Source: Silurus meridionalis
Taxonomy: Eukaryota > Chordata > Actinopteri > Siluriformes > Siluridae
Direction: 5' to 3'
Assembly (NCBI RefSeq): GCF_014805685.1
Contig: NC_060885.1
Coordinates: 33,429,632-33,493,631, forward strand
DNA length: 64,000 nucleotides
This document shows positions 28,621-42,613 of this stretch, one piece after another. A program made the position numbers and the translations under genes. How positions within the stretch are numbered: position 1 is the stretch's first letter; every line of letters begins with the position of its first letter. The notes beneath the pieces were generated by a model. It worked only from the letters and a program-made list of their open reading frames with translations, had not been told where the DNA came from and searched no databases.

Positions 28621-30393
28621 GTATGTCCCAAAATGGAGCAGGTATTATTCTTAATGAAAGGTGTGTATTTTCCTGGTTTGTTTGATACCGTCAGACAGCA
28701 CGCACCTACACAAGCTCGTGAGCGTCCACATAAGCAGTGGTGTAGATTCGTATTCAATTGCTAGCATTTACTTTTCAAAATGGCACGGAGGTATATTTAC
28801 TCACACAGCAGCAGTTAGCCGACGTTCTCCTGCTTACGTAATTCATTTTTTACGTCGTTCTTTTTTCCCCCCCATGAACTTCAGAGGTCTGTCGAGGAGG
28901 AGCGAAAAGAGCACGGTGAGAAAGTTAGCAAGTTGTTAGACTGGATGTCTGATGTGAAATCGGACGTGAACAAAAACGGAAAGGCTGTAAGTGATGACAG
29001 AGGCAGCACAGAGAGCGCTAATAAGCCTCAGGTAAATCATTCTACGTAGTGTGGTTTTTATTTTATTTTTATAAACTTTTTTTTTACAGGTGTTGGAAAT
29101 AACTTGCAAATCACAGAGATGTTTGGAGAAAAAAAAATAAACTAAGTACATTTTTTATGTATGTACATTTTATGGCTGTACAATAAAGAAAAACGATTGT
29201 GTATATTTGTTTGATTTGCTTTTACAATTTTAAATCAATTTCCTGCCTTTTCTTTATGACCTTGGACAGTTTCACAAGCACACAAATAAATACACATACA
29301 TACACTGTATAAACGTGAAGTTAAAATTGCTTATTGCCCATTATTAGATCTGAAAACTTTATTATATCAGCATCCTTACCTTACTTCATGTAAAAATAAT
29401 CTCAATTATACAAAACAGACAATTAATGATTATTCAATTCATTAATTTTTTGGGGAAAATATTTTCTCCATAAAGGAATCATGATTACAATTTCTCATAA
29501 TTAATTCTGCATAATTACACGTTTTTTTATTACATTTACATTTACATGTTCATTATTACACATAATGATGAATTTTTGCCCCATTGGCCAAAATAGAAAA
29601 TATTTAATCTGCATCTATAAAATATAAAAAATATAATATATATAATATATATACAATATATATAAATATATATATAGACTTAATTTTTTTTGGTAATGTT
29701 CTAATGCCAATGGACCAAAAAGAACTTAAGGACAGTTACAAAATCCATAAAACCACATAAAATCCATTTTAAAAAATCCACACGTTGCAAATGACAAAAT
29801 CCATAAAATATATAAAAATAACCTAAAAATGACTAAAATAGTTTTGGAAGCATTCCAATGATTTATATCCCTATGCCTTCATCCTGCAATATAAACCCAA
29901 ATATATACTTCATGTGTACTTATTATCACCCTGTTTACATTTATTCTTTATAAATATACTTCCTTTTTTTTCACACCTTATACCAGATTCCTATTGAAGA
30001 AGTCTTGTCAAAGAAGGAACAAATAACCGAAGCATTAAGAAGTACACAGCAGAGATTAACCAAGTACAGTGACAAGTACGTCTCTTTACGTTCCTGTGTT
30101 TCTTCTCCCAAGCAATGGAAAAAAAAAGGCAGCTTTATTGTTGATATTGCAAAGTTTCATTACGATTGCTCTTTATTTTCTCTGACAGAATGTCAGAGGA
30201 GGAAAAGTGTGAAGCGGAAAACCAGCTAAAACTCCTCCAGCAGGCCTACAATGACCTCTCTGAGATGAGTGAAGACCAGACACAATGTGCTGAACAGGTG
30301 AAGTTGCGCTTCTTCTTGATGGTGTACTGAAGTGCACGGCTAACTCTCAGCACATGTATGTTCATGCTAACATTTGAAACTAATCCTCAGGTG

Positions 30394-30436
<43 letters not shown>

Positions 30437-33400
30437 GTTTGGTATAAAGTGAACTGAGTATGCTGTAAACATAGCAGAGCATGTGGTTTTTCAAGCTGCT
30501 CGTTCTTCCCACACAGCGAACCTCATGCGCTCTCACTCTTTGACCTTTTTTTTTTTTTGCCACACTGAATACTCATCGTGTTGTCTTTAACCGACCTTGT
30601 TGTTTTTGCAAGAAGCTGAAAATTCTGTCCACAGATGCATGAGAGCTTTTAACTCTGCTCTTCTTGCTGTCTGATTTGACTGTTTAATGTAAACACGTTT
30701 CCCGGGTGAGTATGTGAGATGTTTCACGTAATAAAGTTGTACAAGACGTTTTACTGTTGCGATACGCACCTTATTGCGATCCTTCGCTTCACAGGAGTTC
30801 GAAGTCATCGAAGGCGTTCTCGATGTGGGAAAAGGAGCCGTGCTGTCTGTATGCCGTGCAGTGCAGAACGGTCTCCTCGACCACTGCACTGGGCTCAGTC
30901 TCCTTGGAGCTCAGCTCATAACATCTGAGCTCATCCTACCTGAATTCCACATGTGTCTCGACTTGGAGGATGCGTTCAGGCACAACCTGGTGGATGAACC
31001 CATGTATGAGCAATTGCAAGACTTGAACGAAGCCTATAAATGCATTCAGAGTCCACGTTACGCCTTTGAGCCCTTGCCAGCCGTAGCTGCGATGAAGGAC
31101 GGAGCGATTTCTGAACGTCTAGCTGTGAAGATCGTTGAGATCCAGCTTGCCACTGGTGGGTTACGAGTGACACTTACTGGAGAGAGTTTAAGTCTTGAGA
31201 GGGCGTTTGAATTTGGCCTGATTCCCAACTCTCTCTACATTCAAATATTGCAAAGACAGAATACCTGGAAGGATTTGATCGATCCAAATACGGCTGAAAA
31301 GGTGTCTCTCATTCAGCTTGTTCAGAGGAGCATTGTGCATGAGGAGACAGGGCTTCGCTTGCTAGCGGTGAAGTCCAAGCACGACGGAAGCATAGCGTTC
31401 ACGTCTGGGAGAGACGTTAGCATTTTGAGAGCGACACACGATGGTTTGATCGATCGAGATACAATGATCCGTCTGCTGAGTGCGCAGCTCTTTGCAGGAG
31501 GCATAGTCGATCCTAGAACAAGCTCTAAGCTTACCGTAGAGGAAGCCGTTTCCGAGGGTCTGATTGATGAGGACACTGCTGGTGAAATTCTTAGCTATCA
31601 AGCCCAACACGGTGGCATCGTGAACCCTAAAAGCGGAGCTAGACTGACAGTCGACGAAGCTGTCCAGTGCGATTTAATAAGCTCAAGAAGTGCTCTGTTA
31701 GTTTTGGAGAGGCAAAAAAGTTTCATGGGCCTCCTGTGGCCTCAATCTGGTGAAATCCTGACCGTCTCCATGTCCATGCAGCACGAAATCCTCACTGAGA
31801 AACTGGCGCATGAGCTCCTGTGTAACCGACGTAAAATCGTGGCGTTTTACATTCCCGAGAACTCTGAGGTCGTTGATATTGATTCTGCTGCCGACAACGG
31901 TTTTATCAATAGATGCACAGTAGATTTTCTGAAAACTATCGAGATACCAGATATCTTTCCTGCCATAGAGGATCTCAATGACAGATTTTCATCCTGGCTA
32001 GTAATGCGTGAGCTTCAGATTGAGGGTTCTGATCGATCCAGAGAAGGACTGGATGCTGATGAAAAGAGTATAAATGCACCATCTTCCATGGAAGCCAAGC
32101 AGCTTTTTGTTTCGTTTTTAATGATGAACAGCTACATGGACCCTAAATCAGGGCAGAGGCTTTTAATTTTTGATAGGCAGCTAAATAAATTGGCTCAAGT
32201 ACTGCTAGGAATATCAGAAACGCACACACGTGATTCATCTACAGATGAGGACTTTCCAAATGATGAACACATCACACATAATGATCAACTGGCAGTTTTG
32301 CATATTGAGGAACCTGAATTAAGGATATCAGAAGAGAGAGTTTTAGAGCGTAATCGTCGTGTAAAGACGATCGAGTCGGACGGTCTTATCGCAGGGTCAG
32401 GTGAGATGTTTAATACGTCATTTCGTATTAAAACCGCTTCGACATCTGAGATTAAACCACACACATACAGAAAGTCCCACACGAATGAAATGCCTAATGC
32501 GAAAGTTCCACCTTCCACAGAAACTCACATTAATCACTTAAATCAGAAGCGTTTGCTTTCCGAAGACAAGTATGCACTTTTGAATCACAGAGAAAATTCA
32601 GTCCAAGCTAAAGACAAAGACCTTCTACAGAGCTCAAAAATTTGTCCAAGTCCTGAAAATGCAGAGATTAGATCAGAAGAATTCAGTTGTCTATCATTAG
32701 ACTCAAATCAAATAACTAGTCGTTCGGAGAGCTTGAATACAGTTAGTCAGGAGAAGCTCAGGGGAATGTTTCCTACAACTGAAAATCTATTAGCAACTTT
32801 AAGTCAAATGACTGGTGGATTAGACTCGACGCTAAATGATGTTCAGGAGAAAGACAGTGTTGAGATCCTTCCTGTGGACTTCAGTGAAAAATCTCAGAGT
32901 AGTGTAAACTCATCATTCATCTCAAATACAGTTCTTTATAAACACGTCACTGCTGAGGATTTCACTGAAACACTCGATCCAACTACTGAACATGCAATGC
33001 CAAGGCCAGATGAAGTCAATAATCTATTAGCGACTTCAACAGAGTTAACCACTACTTTGGATTTATCCATTACCCCAAAAATAGTCAGCGATGAGAAGGT
33101 TGAGGAGTGCATCAAAAAATGTTCAAGTACTGAATACCCATTAATGAGAACAACTGAAAGCAACGCTCTATTAACAAAAAGATCAGAATCCAGTAGTGGC
33201 TCAGCATCAAGCTTGAACTTGATCACTGATGAAGAGTTTAATAAAAAAAACGGTCTTAACATTGATCGCTCAGACACAACGTATAGCTTACAGACAGCGA
33301 GTAACAAAGTCATCAATGATGGAGATACAAGTGATGAAGTTGAAAAAGACAAACATCTTTCAGAAAACAGTAGTTTGGACACCTTTAAGATCGTTAGTGA

Positions 33401-36400
33401 TGAAGCCATCTTATATAAAGGTCTTTCCGAAAAATGTCCAAGTACTGAAAATGCCATGAAAAGACCAGAAGATGCTCGTCTATCAACAAATTCAGAACAA
33501 ATGCCCATTGGTTTAGACTTAGAGTTCCTGTTTGAGACAGATGCTGAGATCAGTGCTCTGGAGAAAGAGCATTGTTTTGAAATCCCTTTTGAGGACTTCA
33601 GTGTAAAATGTCCAGGTACAATAAATAGAGCAGAAGAAAACACACATCCATCAGCAAAACAAATGATCAGTAGTTTAGACTTAACCTTGAATTCAGTAAA
33701 TGAAAAGACCACTGATGATGTGTTTGGTAATAAATGTCCAGATACTGAAAATGTCAAGGGAGAACGTCCTCAATTAACATGTTCACCCCAAATGATCTGT
33801 AGTTTGGACTCCTTGCTCACATTAAAGACAGTTAGTAATAAGACCACTGATGATGCGCATGGGGTTCAATGTCTAAATACTGAAAGTGCAGATGAAGCTT
33901 CTTTATCATCATTCACCATCAGAACAAGCAGTGATGAAATCCCTGCTGAGGATTTTAGTCAAAAATGTCCCGAAAATGCAGTGAACAACACAGAAAAATC
34001 CACAACTTCAATAACGACTAGCAATTTGGATTCATTCACTAGAAAGCCATATTGTGATCTCACTGATGAAGGTCCAAGCACTGAAAATGTTGGGAACCAG
34101 ATGGAAAAAAACACTCCTCTAAGCACCTCAGTTTCCAGTTGTTTAGACTCGTTGTCCATCTTAAAGACTGATAGTGACGAGATTCCTGAAAGGTTGTATA
34201 ACAAAAGTCCAAACACAGAATCTGAAACACCAAAAACAAATCACTTATCAGGAAATACTGAGAATACAGTGAGAAGCAACTCAACCCAAATAACCAGCAG
34301 TTTGGATTCATCATTCACCATCAGAACAAGCAGTGATGAAATCCCTGCTGAGGATTTTACTCAAAAATGTCCTGAAAATGCAGTGAACAGAACAGAAAAG
34401 TCCAAATCTTTATTAACGACTAGCAATTTGGACTCATTAACTATAAAGCCATGTTGTGATCTCACTGATGAAGGTCCAAGCACTGAAAATTTTGTGAACC
34501 AGATGGACAAAAACACTCCTCTAAGCACCTCGAGACAAATGGTTTCCAGTTGTTGTTCAGACTCGTTGTCCATCTTAAAGACTGATAGTGACGAGATTCC
34601 TGAAAAGTTGTATAATAAAAGTCCAAACACAGAATCTGAAGCACCAAGAACAAATCACTTATCAGGAAATACTGAGAATACAGTGAGAAGCAACTCAACC
34701 CAAATAATCAGTAGTTTGGATTTGGAGATTAATAATCTGTTAACACCTTCAACACAGCTGACAAATACTTTAAACTGGACAAAATCTGGAAAGTTCGATG
34801 AAAAATCTCCAAGTACTCAAAGTGAAGTAGATGAATTAGAGGCAGATGATGTAACTTTTGAAGGTTTTGGTGCTGAAATGAAAAATGCAGAGCAAAATGA
34901 TCATCTCTTAACAATTCCAGCACAAATAACCAGTAGCCTGAACTCATCATTTATGCTAGCACCAGACAGTGAAGAACCTCCCAGTACTGAAAGTAGCCTG
35001 AACTCACAGTTCCCTTCAAAGAACACAAATGTGGAGTTTGCTGAAAAACCTTCAAGTGCAGAAAACTCCATGAAAATCTCAAACGATGTCTCTCAAGCTT
35101 TAATAACTCCAGCTAGGAGTTTGGACGACTCATGTGTCATCTCAAAAACAGCCCATGTAGATGAGATCACTGCTGAGAGACTTGATGTAAAATGTACTGA
35201 AAATGAGATAAAAATATTGCAAAAAGATTCTGACACAATGCAGGATATATTTAGCTCAGATTCATATTCTGAACTTAAGATGACCGAGTTTCCTGTTGAG
35301 AAATGTACTGAAAATGTTGTGAAGAGAAGTGAGGAAGATACTCTTCCATTAACAAGCAGTAGTTTGGAGTCGTTTATCTTAAAGACGGTTAGTAATGAGA
35401 TCACTGATGACACATTTGGAGAAAACTCTAAAACGTCACTGAGGACCGTTGAAGCGACTCGTCCGTTAACAAACTTAACAACCAGCAGTTCAGATTCAAA
35501 ATTCAACCTAATGACTGATAATTATGAGATCTGCTCTGAGGATCAAAGTGAAAAATGTCCAAGTACTGAAAATGCAGTGAACAAACTGGAGGAATCCACC
35601 AACTCATTACCAAACACAACACAGGAGATAAATAGGTTAGATTCATCAATCACCATAAAAACAGATGTTGAAAACAGTCCAAATACTGAAAATGCAGTGA
35701 ACAGAACTGAGAAATCTTCTGCTCAATTAACAAATTTGGAAAAAATCATCAAAAGTTCAGATTTTTCATTTACCATCATGACAAATAGTGATGAAATCGT
35801 TGAAGACCCAAGTATAAAATGTTCAAATTCTGAAAAAGAAGTGGAAGAAAGTCCTTTATTGACAAGTTCAGTGCAAATGAGAAGTGATTTGGAGTCTTTG
35901 CTAATCTCGAAGATGGTTAGTGAGTTAGGAACAGCTGAGGACCAAACAAAAAAATGTCCATGTACTGAAAATTCAGTGAACAGAACAGAAGAATTCAGTC
36001 CTCAATTCAGTATTTCGGATTCCTCCTATCTTACCTTAAAGACGGTTAATGAGGAGACCACCTATGATGTGTTTGTTACTAAATATCCGGATACTGAAAA
36101 TGCAGTGAACAAAACAGAAGAAGTTGAGAAAGTTCCACTGATCAGTAGTTTGAACTCCTTGCTCAAATTAAAGACAGTTAGTAATCAGACCACTGATGAC
36201 GTGTTCCGTGTCCAGTGTCCAAATACGGAAAATACAGTGAGGAAATCATCTGAAGCTTCTTTATCATCAAAGTTAACACAAATAACCAGCAGTTTGGATT
36301 CATCATTCACCATCAGAACAAGCAGTGATGAAATCCCTGCTGAGGATTTTAGTCAAAAATGTCCTGAAAATGCAGTGAACAGAACAGAAAAATCCAAAAC

Positions 36401-39400
36401 CTCATTAACGACTAGCAATTTGGACTCATTCACTAGAAAGCCATGTTGTGATCCCATTGATGAAGGTCTTAACACGGAAAATTTTGTGAACCGGATGGAA
36501 AAAAACACTCCTCTAAGCACCTCGACCCAAAAGGTTTCCAGTTGTTCAGACTCGTTGTCCATCTTAAAGACTGATAGTGAGGAGATTCCTGAAAAGTTGT
36601 ATAACAAAAGTCCAAACACAGAATCTGAAGCACCAAGAACAAATCACTTATCAGGAAATACTGAGAATACAGTGAGAAGCAACTCAACCCAAATAATCAG
36701 TAGTTTGGACGCAAGTCCAGTTTCTGAGCATCTGAGGGAAGAATGTACTAAGAATCTAGTGAGAACTTCAGAGGTCACCACCGATGCGTTGACACACACA
36801 ATGCAGACGACCAGTTTGAATTCTAGATTGGATTTGAAGGTGCTAAGTGACGTTCCATCAGCTGTTGGTTATGATCCAGGAAAACACGATGAGGTTAAGC
36901 AAATGATCCAGAATGCTTTAGAAGATCTTTCCAATTCAGATTATTTGGATACCCAATACCATGTTCGCAAAAAAGAGAATCATCATGGCGATAACATTTC
37001 TAGAGATGTGGCTTTTAATGAAGCAGCAGAAAACCAGAAGGGAAGTTCTGCTTGCAGTGACTCAGGAATTTCCTGTTCATTGCAAAGTCATATTTATTCT
37101 GAAGAAAAGAACTCAGAGAGCATAGCAGCAGATACATTCATTAATCTGAGAGGTTCAGGAAGCTTAGATAGAAGGATAGAAGAGATCGAAACATTAACCG
37201 ATAACGAAACAAATGTATCTTCTTCTACGGTACTTCTACGTTTAGGTGAAAATGTGCAAGATCAGGAAGAAGGTGTGTTGTCCCAGTCATTAGATATGAA
37301 CGAGAACACTCTAGATCAGTGTACAGTTAGCAAGATCATGAATGGACCTGAGCATGAGGGCAAGTCAGGAACAGTTGAAGACCATGCCTCATTCAGATCA
37401 GAAGAGACCCAATCCAGTCAAATTGTTGATAATAAGACAAGTGATGAATTTGACTTGGTCAATCTCAACACCTCAGAGTCTATCGACAGCTCACAGTTTT
37501 GTTGTGGAGATACTTTGAGAACACGTTCCACCTTGAAGCTGCTGCCAGATGGAACTCCCAGTGATGACTTAACTGAGTATGGAGTACCTGATGTATTGGT
37601 TGAGTCTAGCTTCCCTAACTCAGGCTTTGTTATATTTGAGAAAAAAGGTACAGAATCATCACAGGAACAAACCTCAATCACTCCAGAGCACATTGTGAAA
37701 AAACAATCTTCAGAATCTGTTACTCTGAAGTCTAATATTCCACAAAATTCATCATGTGTAGACTTGCTAACTGCTCGAACTCCCCAAGACTCCACTGATG
37801 TTCACCCACATGCAGATAAACTGTGTGTGGATTCTTCAGTGTCAGCGAGTGACTTTCAACCAGCTTATTTACATCAACTCATAAAAACTGTAGCTAATGA
37901 AGCAGTAAATAAGACCCCTAACAAGCAGATGAAAGGGTGTGGTACCAGTGAGAGCATCTCACAGACTACTGCACCTCAACATGACTCAAACATCACTCAA
38001 TTCCTTGTTGAAAGCAAAGATCCTGGTCTGCTTAAGGGTTTGAGCGAACATGAGCAAAATCTTCCAGGGTTTAGAAATCAGCAGGAGTCTCCACCTGAAC
38101 CCGATCCAGTACGACCAAGTCATTCAGTACTTGTGCAGTCAGAGTTTCTAGAAGAGATCCAGAAGATTTCTGCCGAAGACCCAAAAACGTTAGTAGACGA
38201 TAACGTCTTTCGGACAGATTTGTCCAATAAGCAGGAAACGGTTTCAACCACCGAGGAGGTCAAAGTAAGACCCAGAGTGAGCATTTAACTTGAGATACAT
38301 TTAATTAGCATATTATAAATAATAATTACATTTAATTTAATTTAATTCGTTGATTTTACTATGTTGCAGATATGCTCCACCCAACAGTACTTGGAATGTG
38401 TTGGTAAACTCCAGGATCACTATGATGCACTGGAAGACATCAGGAAGGATTTTTTGACCCAAGCTCCTTTAGAAGCCCACATTGAAGGATTACAAGCCCA
38501 ACTGGAAGCAGCTCAGGTGTGTCCATCATTGTAGTTTTACTTGTTTGCTAAGTCGAATGCATCTCATACTGAATTTGTTTCCTTTTCTACTGACTTTGCT
38601 TTAGAAAAGGGATGTAAGATTCATGGATTTGCATCGGTGCATCGGCATAAAAGTTAAAGATGTGATGGACTGATTGAAGTGTGCATCAGATACACGTCGG
38701 CATTTCTCGTTGCTAAACTGTTGCTCGAACGCTTTCGCTGCTGCTACGTGCATATGACGTATAACAACGTTACAGAGACCGAGGCATGTCCTGAGAGTCA
38801 CATAGAATACAGATTGACATGGCAGAGGTAGAGCTGTAACTTCTGGGAGACAGAACAGGAAAAAAAACCGTCTGGTTTTATGTCACTGTTATTTTTTTGT
38901 GAACGTGTTAGCAGTAAGGCACTTAAGTGAATTGATGATTTGCTGTTTGTTTGAACCAAATAAATAAAATCGTAGCGTCCTATTTTTTCTGAATTTGTGT
39001 TGTATCGAATGGAAATCAGATCTCAATGCATCGGGGAATATTATCGCATCGGTCGCTGCTTCTTATATATCTAATGTACCGTATCATTAACTGTGCACCG
39101 AGATGTGAATCGTATCTCGATCAGAGTTATGGAGATGCACAACCCTAATCTTGACCTACTTTCTTCCATTTCTGTGTATTGTCTTCTTCCTGTTTATGTA
39201 ACGACTAATCCCCAACATTTTTCTTTCTAGTCTTTAGAGGAACAGCTCGCTGCATTTCCTGGCATCTTCACGTCCGATCTGGCGTTAGCCGAGCAGCTTT
39301 TAAAATCTGCTGATGAACTCATCCCCACACAAATCCAACACGATCTAGCTTCGGTTTTTGTAGATTTGCAAGCAGCATTCACGGGTGTTTGCCATTTGTC

Positions 39401-42400
39401 GTGTGAAAGACGTAACACAATTCTCCAGGCCATTGATGTAGCCGAGGTCAGAATCTGAGAAATGCAACATACATCTTTCATTCATTTCGGATTAGAATGA
39501 ATAATTACGTAGTTTTGATCAAATGTTTATTTAAAGGCTACGAAACGTTTTCAGGCAAATCTGGAGCAGACATATCAAGATCTCCTCAGCTCCGTTGACA
39601 AGTTGTCGTCTGGTATTCAGGAAAAGTGTCAGACGCTACGTAAGCTGGACATCTTAAACACAGACGACTTGAATACAGTTAAACATAAGATTCAGCAAAA
39701 TAAGGTATGATTTATAAAAAGTAGGCTAAATAATAGACTTAAAATAAACATGTAAGAGTTTTTTGGTCTGGAATAAAAAAGATTGCTAGGATTGAACCCC
39801 TAAACAGTTCTTTTGGTTTTCAGGACCTGGAGAAGAACCTGTCTGGCACGCGACAGAACCTGGACGATGCGGCTTTCGATGTCCAGAACTTCATATCTGA
39901 GCATGCCCAGGTCCTAAACCCAGCGCAGAACAGACAGATGCTGAAATCACTCAGTGCCACGCAGAGAGCTTTTAAGGAACTGAAGGACCGTGTGTTTACT
40001 CAAAGGCACACACTGGACCTCCATTTGGAGATCTGTGAGGATGAGATACAGCAGCAGGTCTGAAAGACTCCACATCCTCGCGGAGTTATAATAAAACTGT
40101 CTTGAGCCGTGTTTCAGAACCGGATGCTTTTGCTCAGAAGTCACGGTGCATGAATTCTCTAACAAACACAACAATAACTTTGCATGATCAAAGCTTCAAA
40201 GTATTGTCTTAAAAAGTGTGTTCACCTTTTGCAGGCTTCAAGAAAAAAAGCGTTGAGCACGTACTCAAGGGGACCAAAGCGTTTTTTTTTTACACATCTG
40301 CACCTTCTTTGGAATGCTTTCAGACCTCAAGTCAGACCTAACACCTCCAAGAAACCTTTCAACTTCTTTTATTTTATTCAAAATCCAAAACCCTAATAAT
40401 GTTTATACAGCAGCTCGAATGTTTACGGCATACTCAGTTGTGTTTTCTTTGCAGAACGCTGAAGTGCGTTAAACGGAAAGAATTTTCATTTCACATCTCT
40501 TTTGTGACAGAATGCTGTTGAGAAGCAGAAGGAGTTTGTAGACAAGCTGCAGGAGCTGTGTGAAGACCTGAAGCAGACTGAGAACCGCCTCATCGGCCAC
40601 CAGCAGCAATCCAACAATGCAAAGAGTGTTGGAGACCTTCAGCAGTTCCAGCAGGAGAACCAGGTATACACAGTATTTTGCTGTTATATTTAATTACAGT
40701 AATCATTTGTGTCATCCTGATTCTGGTGCGTCTCTGGGGTTTGATCAGGCTCTGCAGAAGGACATCCAGGCTAATGTAAGCGCACTAAATGAAGTCATCA
40801 GTAGCACTAAGAAGTTCCTGGAGGAGAACCGGAGCAAACTGACACCCGAGCAAGTGGCCGCTATTGAGCTTAAGGTGGAAGAGGTGAAGAGCAAAGCAAA
40901 CATGCTGAACCAGAGAGCAGAGGAAACTAAGAAAGAACTGGAGAAAGTGGTGACCACTGTTATCAAACAGGAGACAGAAAAGGTTGGACAGCTTCCACTG
41001 CTATTTTTATAAAATACTTAGTTAATATTTATTATTTAAAAACAATTTGTATGCGTTTAGGTTGCGGCTGTGGAACAACTCGAACAGACCAAAAACAAAA
41101 TAGAGGTTCTGTTAGATTGGGTATCTAATATCGGGAAAGAAAAAGAGATGGACGGATCGGCCAAAGAGAACGGGAACATGCCAGTAGATGGAAAATTAAC
41201 AGGAAGGGAAGATGATCCTAATGGAAATGCACTGGACACCACAGATAACATCTCACAGTGGTCAGGTGAAGACACGAAAGAACTGGATATAGATCAGCAG
41301 TATGAGAGGCTTAAGGTGAGTTGCTTAATCAGCAGTTTAGACCTCAGAAAAATGAGAAGGGAATCAAAATACATAACTCCAAAACATCTCTGTACAGGCT
41401 CACCACCAAGAGATCCTCTCCCAGCAGCAGGACCTCATCATCGCCACACAGTCCGCCCAGGCTCTGATGGACAAGCAGGCAGACGTTCTCTCTCCATCTG
41501 AAAAAGAGAAGCTCCAGAAGGACATCCACGATCTTCGAGGACGCTACGAGGCCTCACTCACCCAGGCCGAGCAGCAGATGAAGCAGATGCGAAGCGTTCA
41601 GGAGGAGCTTCGCAAGTTCCAAGGCGACTACGAGGATTTTGGAGTTTGGCTTCAGCAGGCCCAGGAGCAGCTGGAAGAGCTCGGAGCCCCAACAGGCCAC
41701 TTGGATGTTCTGCAGGAGAAGCTTCAGCGGCAGAAAAGTTTCTACGAAGATGTGATCTGTCACAAAGGAGACTTGCGTTTTATCACAATCTCAGGCCAGA
41801 AAGTGCTGGATGTGGCCAAGTCCTGCGAGGTGGACACTTCAGGAACGTGTGCTGCCGTGAAGGAGAAGCTGGATTCCACCGCTACACGATACAAAGTCAT
41901 GCACACTCAAGTAATTGCACTTAATTTTTGCTAGTTTAGGGAGCTTGCAATGTTTTTAGAATAGTGCATTCTATTTTTGACCAACAGATGGCAGCATATC
42001 TATACAAATAAAGTTGTAATATGTCTTGTGTATCACCATATGATTCAAAGCTGAACTCTAAAGCAATTAAATCAGTTAGATTAGATTTATTTATTAGAGA
42101 TTAGAAGGAGTGGGACTAAGTTAGGTTTCCTATAACTATTTACCAATTAATAAAAGTTCCGAGAGTTTAAGGGTTTAACAAATGTTAAATTCTTCAGCAG
42201 ATATAATAAACTCTCTTTTCATTTCAGTGCAACCAGCTTGGAAACAATATCAAAGATGTCGTGGACAAATACAAGAAGTATGAAGATGCCACTAGTGGCC
42301 TACTAACGTGGCTCAATAGTTCTGAGGCTGAAGCAAGAAAGCAGCAGTCAGAAGCTATTGCTGCAGACCCTCAAACCCTCCAGAGACAACTGGAAGAAAC

Positions 42401-42560
42401 CAAGGCATGAGAAAGACAGACAGACAGACACACACACACACATACACACACACACATGTTGCTCATCATTCACAGTTTTGTTATTGACGTCAAAACATTT
42501 ACATAGACAACGTGAAAAGGACAAGCCGTTCACACACATCACTCCATTGTGCAGACGCTC

Positions 42561-42613
<53 letters not shown>

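Noticed and set aside
32936..33757. 273-codon minus-strand open frame
   Set aside because: It is the shadow of the Ser/Thr-rich repetitive plus-strand muscle exon; it has no domain and no splice context.
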